Source: Owenia fusiformis
Lineage: Eukaryota > Annelida > Polychaeta > Sabellida > Oweniidae
Length of the DNA: 64,000 nucleotides
NCBI GenBank assembly: GCA_903813345.2
Contig: CAIIXF020000006.1
Span: forward strand, 18,731,936 to 18,795,935
Direction of reading: 5' to 3'
Part shown: positions 57,182 to 64,000 of the stretch, one piece after another
Position numbering within the stretch: position 1 is the stretch's first letter
Layout of the letters: every line of letters begins with the position of its first letter
Program-made: the position numbers and the translations under genes
Notes under the pieces: model-generated
What the model was told of the DNA's origin: nothing
Seen by the model: the letters and a program-made list of their open reading frames with translations, nothing else
Database searches by the model: none

Positions 57182-60100
57182 TGCGTTGCTATTTACGTTG
57201 CCCAATTTCGAATAATGAAATGAAAAAAGCATTTGTGGAGATTCTGTGGACTGCCAGAATTTTTCTGTCCATTAATAAAAAATGTATATGACTCTGGCTC
57301 ATTCTGGCTTTCCCTGCCTCACACTTTTATGTTGACATGTTTATGAGTTTTGATAAGTCAGTCAATGTATTATGTCAATAGCAAACTATATTGACGGTTT
57401 AGATTTTGAAAGTTTTGATCTGGGCTTATAGTTAGTGATAATCATGGTTATGCAAGTGTGTGTGCCTTGACATCTACTTGAGATAGTTCACTAAAGGCGA
57501 TCATGCCGTATGCATTTGTTTTTTAACAGCATGGTATGTTCTTTTTACTTTTGATTAAGGAAATGCAAGTACATTACAAAACTAGCAACTGGGTAACAAG
57601 AATAGAAACAAATGCTAATTGAGGATACCATTTAAATAACCTAAATTAAACGAATTGGTAATAATTAATTAAACATGTACATGTGATTTAACAATGTCAG
57701 GGATAAGTGAATGAACTATTAAACCCAGCAGAGTTCTCATTGGAAATGTGATATCCACTGGGGTAAGTACGGGATTTATCCCCATGTTTCTTTGCTGTTA
57801 AAACGACCACCAACTAAAAAATTGGGTCCATTTACAGTGTTTTATCCATACCTGATTGCAATTATCAAAATCAAAATAAAAGTGCTAATATGACGTGCAC
57901 GGACCTGGGGACAATTCGGGAAATACGGGGTAATCTCAGCTTTAAGCGTTAATATCTGCCTTATTTAAAAAGCTAACTATGTGCATTATATATCATTTTG
58001 AAGTATTTTTTATTCGCATTTCACTGAAATTATTTTTCAATAGAAAGTGTGATAGGATCTACCATAATTTTGAAGTTAAATGTACTCCGACATCGTCAAA
58101 TACGCTGTAAGACGTAACATTTCACGCTTGCACGGTTCGTTGAAATCGGGATAACTTTTGTAATACTGATCAGAATTTTACTAAAATTTCACATTTTATT
58201 CATTGAAACATGTGCTTTTATGACGTCACAATTGCCTAGCGGCTACAGTTCAAATCGTCTTATATGAACGCTTTTAAGATTTTCAAAATTGTGTAAGGTT
58301 TTGAAGGCGAAGGAGACTAGCAATAAGTTTACCTTTATTTAACCTTCTAATTTACGTCTGATTTCAAAAAAAATTTAACTGCACAATATTGTCATGGCGA
58401 AATTTACAAAACAATAACCGATTTCTTTATTTTTCAAATAATAAGAGAATAAGAGTTGCTTTTAGAGACTTGAAAAAATGTAACGCATCGATTATTTACC
58501 ACAAATCCCATACAAATCAATTTTTACTAACGCCCCGAGTGGACTTCCTGACCGTTTTTCAAAAATCAAAAACATTTTAGAAATATTGTCCTCGAGATCT
58601 TCTTACTCTGTTAATTTTACCAGGATTGAATAAGAATAAAGCATCTTATTTTTATGTTGACTAAACTTGACAAAATGTAACGCTTGTCGTTTTTGACGTT
58701 ATAATGCTGATTGCGCCCTATACTGCCCATTGTATTGTTTTGGTATTTTGACGCCATAATGTTACTCTAATTGTCCCCAGTTTCGTGCGACGTGTATATA
58801 TTAATTTCTGCATTATGAATATTTGGGCTTGATTGTTATGATTTCGTAATGTGATTTAAGAAATAAATTGTATGAATCCATTAACAATCTCCAGGTCTGT
58901 CCCTAAATAGCTAGATTTCTTTTTATCCTAGTGGGAAAGGTGATCGTTAAATCGGTGTAAAATTGACTCCCACGGTTCCAATAAAACAGTTATAAAATCT
59001 CAAGGTATGCAGAAAAAGTCTCAAAATGAGCCTTGTTAAGGTGATTGCGCCCTTTTGAGTTATTATTAAGTATACTAAAGGCGTTGACTTTCTTAAGAAT
59101 AATCAACAGATAATGCTCATGTGTATCAATAATACGACAATTAATAACACAAAACTGCCAAAGTCCTTTATGATGTCTGATGTCTGAGGCAATGATTTTA
59201 AAGTTGGCAAGTTATCATTGCTATATTGGGATAAGTGAGCATTGGTAGATAAGTGAAATTTGATTGATTTATTACGAGAAAGATCCCTTACAAAGAATCT
59301 CACCACTCACTTTCCTCATAATTACTCTTACAGACTATTAAACCACTTATCATTCAATTTTTCAATTCATTAGCCTTTTTGCATAACAACAACAACACTA
59401 AAGGTATTTTTCCTTTGAAAAATATAGCTTGGAATTATTTTGATGGGCATGTTGTGAGATTCTGTGAGGTTTTGTAGCGCCGATATGAGAAATGTGATTG
59501 GCATTATGGTATCCTAAACCGTTTAAGCCGTTACATCCAACCACTTATAATCCTATTTATTGGGCAAGCGTAGATAGACACGTCAATAGTTCTTGGGATA
59601 ATCGTTCATATATTCCTATATGTACACAATTATCTCCCGGGTATTTATATAATTTATCGTAAGTATTTACATTAATGATTTAGCCTTAAGTGGAAAGTTG
59701 TAAGGCTGCAAATTAGAGAATAAAATTCACGGTTATTGCACGGGAATTGAAATAAAAACTCGCTTCCATTAGGAATACGCCTCACAGCACACGAATCGTA
59801 AAAACATACTTAGCATTCATGGCATTTGTCAATTAATTTAATGCAAGCGAAAATATATGTCAACTATAAATGGGGCAAGAATGCTGTTGATTCAATCTAA
59901 TCCACGCTGAAATGTCCAATAAATGAAAGATTTCATCACGTGACCTAATAAAGTTCCCATTCTTATATTTGATTGTGGCATAATCGGATAAAGGGCCATT
60001 TAGAATTAAAGAAATATTAAACCGTACGCTGATAATAAGCTTCTAAAGGACGTATTCAAATCAAATATAATCATATTAAATTTCCTGAAAGCGCTTAAAT

Positions 60101-60309
60101 TCAAATCTCAGATCATGAGAGACACGCATTCTTATTAGGGGACCTTTAACAGAACAACATCGGATGAAAAATATTAGGAAATTTGCGGAAACTGGAAGAA
60201 AATGTTTATCAGTATTTGCTAGAAGCACATTAAATGAAGCATTTAATTGTGGTGATCAAGAGAACAGACGATAAAAACAAGTGGTCTGAATGATTCATAG
60301 ATAGTGACG
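57182..60309. other. No gene seen
   Basis: AT-rich. GTAAGT sites near 57763 and 59660 lack exon context. Nothing recognised. Confidence 0.35.
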
Positions 60310-60447
60310 ATAAATTCGCCATTAAACGTTGTGACCCAACGGTGTTTGTACACTGGGGTGAGAACAACAAACACACATTGTACTACATTCTTTGTATTAC
60401 AACACATATTGTACAACACTCACGGACATTAACACCACAACTATAAA
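60310..60447 (+). other. Possible 5' UTR exon before a GTAAGT donor
   Basis: CA-rich stretch (ACAACAAACACACATTG, ACACCACAACTATAAAG) without ATG, ending at GTAAGT at 60448. Composition differs from the flanks. No TATA box in place. Weak. Confidence 0.2.
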
Positions 60448-60453
60448 GGTAAG

Positions 60454-61933
60454 TGATACTTCAATTGTGTTATATAATCAGACATGATCATAAAGGCATT
60501 TATTTGAAGACATGTTAAGTTCGGATTTTATGACAAGAGAATGCAATGTGAAATCAATAACGGCTATTAACAAATTGTTCTTTCGTCATAGCTCTATAAT
60601 ATGGTTTCACAGGGAGTATCCTCCACATCGTTTTTTAACATTTCATCATCAGATAGAATTACCAATTCCATGGTTTGTGCATGTGATCCATTGTCTTTGT
60701 CGTGAACGTTTCGTATAGTCGCAATATTGTCGAAATGTTTCTGATTTGGTCTCTGGAATGTCAAAAGTTGTGATTTGTTCGAAAAGCTGCTCCAGTATTA
60801 CAGTACGTCAAGCGCGATTCTGTCCGCATCGTTACCCCTTTCCAGGGTTGTTTTGCCGTCTTTGACTTATTCTCAGTCGATGTCCTTTTTCGGGTCACTT
60901 GCCAAATATTATTCCGACTCAGATTCTAGTCTGTCTCTACCATGAGTTGACGGACTAGTTGCAATGGCTTCATCCAAATCATATATAGGGTTTCGTTTTG
61001 TGAAGGAAGGATTAACATTACATTGTGATGCTTTTCTCGAAGCTCGGGGCGACAAATTGTGAAATGTTTCTCCAAAGTATATCACAAATAGATTGCATGA
61101 TTTAACCAGGTTCCAAAAGGTCCAGTCAACAGAAGGTAAACTGACATAATTGATCATCGTGGCACCATGGGGTAACGCTTAATATATTCTCAAGACCCAC
61201 GGATGGATATGATTTAAGACTACTAAGGTGAGGATAATCCAATAGAAAGAAGGAAGGTGGCATGATAACACGTCATATAAAATGCTCGGAGATAGTAATT
61301 CAATAGTCCAGGATATAAACACCTCTGGTAAGGTAGGAAATCAATCAGTGTTGCATCGATCGTCACCTTTTTAAGAGTAAAGAGCTAATGCAGTAGTATG
61401 ACGGTGGAGTATTTAGTATCTGACACATCAAAGGTCTTTTCTGTTTGATTTTTTACGATTTTTGACGGTAATGAAACCGATGAAACATTGCTTGAATAAA
61501 CATTGGGATGAATGATGGGGTGACGCCTTCATTGGACAAATAGCCATTCAACAAAGGTACTAAGATGTACTGCGAATGGACGGTATGACTTTTGACTTTG
61601 GATCCGTTCCACTGAGAAATACGTCAATGGTACACATATTAACGAGCTAATCATTTAGAAGATCCGGGTCCGGAGGAACCTAAGTTTACTTTAACTTAAT
61701 TGATTGAAGTTTGATATATCTTGGGTATAAAAACATTTTTCAATTGATACAAAAACTTATAAGACATCATAGTGTGAAAATTATTTCAAGTTGGTTTGTA
61801 TAGTCTACAAACACAACATTTTTCAATGTTCAACAGTACTTGAACTCCAGGAGTTTTAGGCCTTTAACCTTCACTAAATCACTAAATATATATTTGATCA
61901 TTAAATCGTCGCGTTTATTTCATATTTGCATTC
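60454..61933. other. No gene seen
   Basis: An 82-residue minus-strand frame at 60909..61157 has no recognised similarity. Confidence 0.3.
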
Positions 61934-64000
61934 ATTAATTGTAATTGTAATTGTAAAATTTATTATAGTGTCTTGGGTAAAATTATACATAAAATATCAA
62001 TTAAAACGAACCCCGGGCCGACATCGGCCTATAAGACACCTGTCTTATCTATATAGAACCCGCTCCCTGGTCCTGAGCATTTGGCCACAGGCCCTGGCAA
62101 CGTATAGGTAGATTCCAGGCTCACTCATAAGTATTTTAAATTGTTCTTCGTGATTTTCTGGAAATAATGTTAATTTAGATGTCACTTTATGCAACATATC
62201 ACGCCTTAACACATCATATTCACTACAGTCCATTATAACATGCTGTTCATCCTCTACGAGTGGGACCTCTTCATTGCAAATCACACAATGTCTATCTTGG
62301 ACAGCCAGGCGTTCATATCTGCCCGTTTCAATTCGGATTGGGGCGACTCCACAGCGTAAAGATGCAAATGCCCTTCTATCCAATAATGATAGACTAGATT
62401 TAAGATAGGGCTCGCAGTCGCACTTGTCTTTAAACGTTCTATAAGTTCTAAGTTTGTTCCGTTGGTTTGGATCACGGCGGTTGTCATTCCACAAATTGGC
62501 TCTCCATGCATTTAATCGAATGGTTTTCAGCGTGTGCAGGACAGATTCCAATGGAGAATCGAACCCCAAATCAAGATCAGCTGTCAAGATCCTGTTAAGG
62601 TTAAAAAACCAGTTCGCCTTAGCACGTGATACACCCACTGTTAAATTCCAATCGAAAATGCGTCTTGTTATTCGATCCGTGTTCAAAGAAAGACATCTGT
62701 CCCGGTATTTGACGGCAACCGTAATTTGGCGTACGTAGGGTGCAGTCCAACCCATCTCGGCAGATACTGCTGCATTAGGTGCGTATTTACCAAGTCCCAG
62801 GAAAACTCGACATGCACGGTGGAAAACTGCATTAATTGAGGAATGTTCTTTTAGGCCCCATACCTCAGAGCCGTATTCTAAAATAGGACGTACTAAACTA
62901 TTATACAACTGAGTATAGCATTCGTATGGTATGCCACCCATAGACTTGTACTTTGCTATTAGTAAACCTAGTGCCCTGCTACCTGCCGCTGCTACAGACT
63001 TGGCCATTTCGGAATAGTCCATGAACTCATTCAACCAAAGACCAAGGTATTTATACCGGTCAACAACAGTAATCTGGTGGGCCATATACCGAAAAACGGT
63101 ATTAGTTCTCGGAATACGCCTCGGTCGATAGTGCACAATGTTCGTTTTCTTAATATTTACGGAAAGACGCCATTTGTTACACCAAATGTTTAGTTCATCA
63201 AGCATACGTTGAATTCCATCTTCTGTACTAGATATTAACGCAACGTCGTCGGCATATAGAAGTATTGATATTTCCTCGCCGTTAACATTAACACCCTTGT
63301 GCAATGACTTAATGGTGTCGGATAAATCATTCACATATATATTGAACATAAGGCAAGATGTGAGGCACCCCTGTTTTAAACCATAGTTAATAGGAAAATA
63401 ATCCGTGAAAAATCCATTGATATTGATGCAGCTCTTCACTTCCCGATATAAAGCGCGAAGAGCACCCATATAGTCACCGTTGATGTTAACTCCAAGTTGG
63501 GCAAGTTTACACCATAAGAGCGTTCGATCGACCCTGTCGTAGGCCTTCTCCGCGTCAACGTAGCAAATAAACGTGCTTTGGCCCCCCTTGATACGATTTT
63601 CGACAATAGAAGACAAACTATATATGTGATCAATGCAACTTTTGCCGCTCATAAAACCATTTTGTTCGTCGTCTATTAAACCATGTTCGAGGCAGAACGA
63701 TGACAATCTGTCGTTTAAAATCCAGCAGTATAATTTGCACACAGCTGACGATAAAGTAATCCCTCGATATGTCAGCGGTTCATTCGGTATGGTGCTTGAG
63801 CCTTTTGAGATGGGTATTTTAACGCAATTATTCCACATTGATGGAGTAATCCTAGATTTGAAACAGTAGTTGAAGAACGACGTGAAAAATCTCTTAGACT
63901 GTACCGATAATAAAACCTCCATTGGTATACGATCCATTCCTGGTGCCTTTCCTCGTTTAGCAGCGTGTAATGCGTTTTCAACTTCCTGTTGTGAAATATC
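61934..64000 (-). mobile_element. Non-LTR retrotransposon, 3' part, continues past the window
   Basis: Minus-strand LINE: open reverse transcriptase frame from the window edge to 62045, a short 3' UTR of about 80 bases and a tail of AATTAC units (61936..61955). No frameshift or stop in about 1.95 kb, so it is young or recently active. The 5' part is outside the window. Confidence 0.85.
62045..64000 (-). CDS. Reverse transcriptase ORF of a LINE, open to the window end
   Basis: 651 residues are visible; the frame is already open at 64000, and a Met at 63937 is internal. Read from that Met, box A (YVDAEKAYDRVDR) is near residue 127, box B (GLKQGCLTSCLMFNIYVNDL) at 186-205 and the catalytic YADD at 228-231. 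The thumb region follows (RYKYLGLWLNEF, PILEYGSEVWG). Near the C-terminus is a C-X2-C-X11-H-X4-C motif (Cys551, Cys554, His566, Cys571). Just 5' of the Met the protein reads AAKRGKAPGMDRIP, the conserved GK-x-PG-x-D-x-I/V-P start of LINE reverse transcriptases. The endonuclease domain is expected beyond the window. It makes cDNA from its own RNA by target-primed reverse transcription. The clade is not certain. Confidence 0.88.
   Translation of the reverse strand, partial: DISQQEVENALHAAKRGKAPGMDRIPMEVLLSVQSKRFFTSFFNYCFKSRITPSMWNNCVKIPISKGSSTIPNEPLTYRGITLSSAVCKLYCWILNDRLSSFCLEHGLIDDEQNGFMSGKSCIDHIYSLSSIVENRIKGGQSTFICYVDAEKAYDRVDRTLLWCKLAQLGVNINGDYMGALRALYREVKSCININGFFTDYFPINYGLKQGCLTSCLMFNIYVNDLSDTIKSLHKGVNVNGEEISILLYADDVALISSTEDGIQRMLDELNIWCNKWRLSVNIKKTNIVHYRPRRIPRTNTVFRYMAHQITVVDRYKYLGLWLNEFMDYSEMAKSVAAAGSRALGLLIAKYKSMGGIPYECYTQLYNSLVRPILEYGSEVWGLKEHSSINAVFHRACRVFLGLGKYAPNAAVSAEMGWTAPYVRQITVAVKYRDRCLSLNTDRITRRIFDWNLTVGVSRAKANWFFNLNRILTADLDLGFDSPLESVLHTLKTIRLNAWRANLWNDNRRDPNQRNKLRTYRTFKDKCDCEPYLKSSLSLLDRRAFASLRCGVAPIRIETGRYERLAVQDRHCVICNEEVPLVEDEQHVIMDCSEYDVLRRDMLHKVTSKLTLFPENHEEQFKILMSEPGIYLYVARACGQMLRTRERVLYR

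Noticed and set aside
57893-58785. Possible inverted pair around CTGGGGACAATT (57912) and AATTGTCCCCAG (58771)
   Set aside because: Similarity stops after about 12-18 bases and does not extend inwards; treated as chance.

Overview
The window reads as AT-rich intergenic and intronic DNA from a marine invertebrate animal, most likely a lophotrochozoan (mollusc, annelid, brachiopod or similar). The reasons are intron-containing genes with GT/AG splice sites, a neuropeptide precursor of the W-X5-W-amide (myoinhibitory peptide / allatostatin-B-like) type, non-LTR retrotransposons, and a very high load of small DNA transposons with inverted repeats. Only a small fraction of the 64 kb codes for host protein. 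The species cannot be named from the sequence.

Host genes: (1) At 1..849 (+) lie the last two visible exons of an R-SNARE of the synaptobrevin/VAMP class, with the C-terminal membrane anchor replaced by a 12-cysteine cluster and a long charged tail. (2) At 13685..14666 (+) is the main exon of a secreted prepropeptide carrying 14 Trp-X5-Trp-Gly-Lys-Arg units, with a TATA box and initiator just upstream. It ends at a GTAAGT donor; two phase-compatible terminal exons are proposed at 20101..20138 and 26543..26625. (3) Weaker exon candidates are a minus-strand exon at 50084..50159 with a possible terminal exon at 39420..39573, a plus-strand exon at 51201..51362, a first exon at 56620..56679, and orphan TATA/5'-exon signals at 3418..3534.

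Mobile DNA: the most striking content is a series of foldback (palindromic, long inverted repeat) elements. There is a 5.2 kb element at 6869..12116 whose arms hold ~182-bp tandem monomers in opposite orientation. A 983-bp element at 20605..21587 is built from ~21-bp units around ACGCCGT, with a GATTAT target duplication. A nested 4.9 kb palindrome at 27404..32256 contains a broken transposon-type gene split by a further element. A 2.1 kb long-TIR element lies at 35271..37405. Smaller elements include several with CAGGGTG termini and TA duplications (5299..5869, 6260..6440, 16720..17363, 28916..29528). Non-LTR retrotransposons lie on the minus strand at 15521..15901 (fragment), 24541..26265 (frameshifted, with a MITE inside) and 61934..64000 (an open reverse transcriptase frame that runs off the window).

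Layout: SNARE 3' end (0-0.85 kb); repeats and an orphan promoter (1.9-6.4 kb); giant foldback (6.9-12.1 kb); neuropeptide gene with a repeat-filled intron (13.6-26.6 kb); second giant foldback and hairpin repeats (27.4-32.9 kb); long-TIR element (35.3-37.4 kb); small minus-strand exon candidates and a 525-bp tandem duplication (38.6-40.6 kb); mostly featureless DNA (41-61 kb) with isolated exon candidates; retrotransposon (61.9-64 kb). No rRNA, tRNA or CRISPR array was seen.
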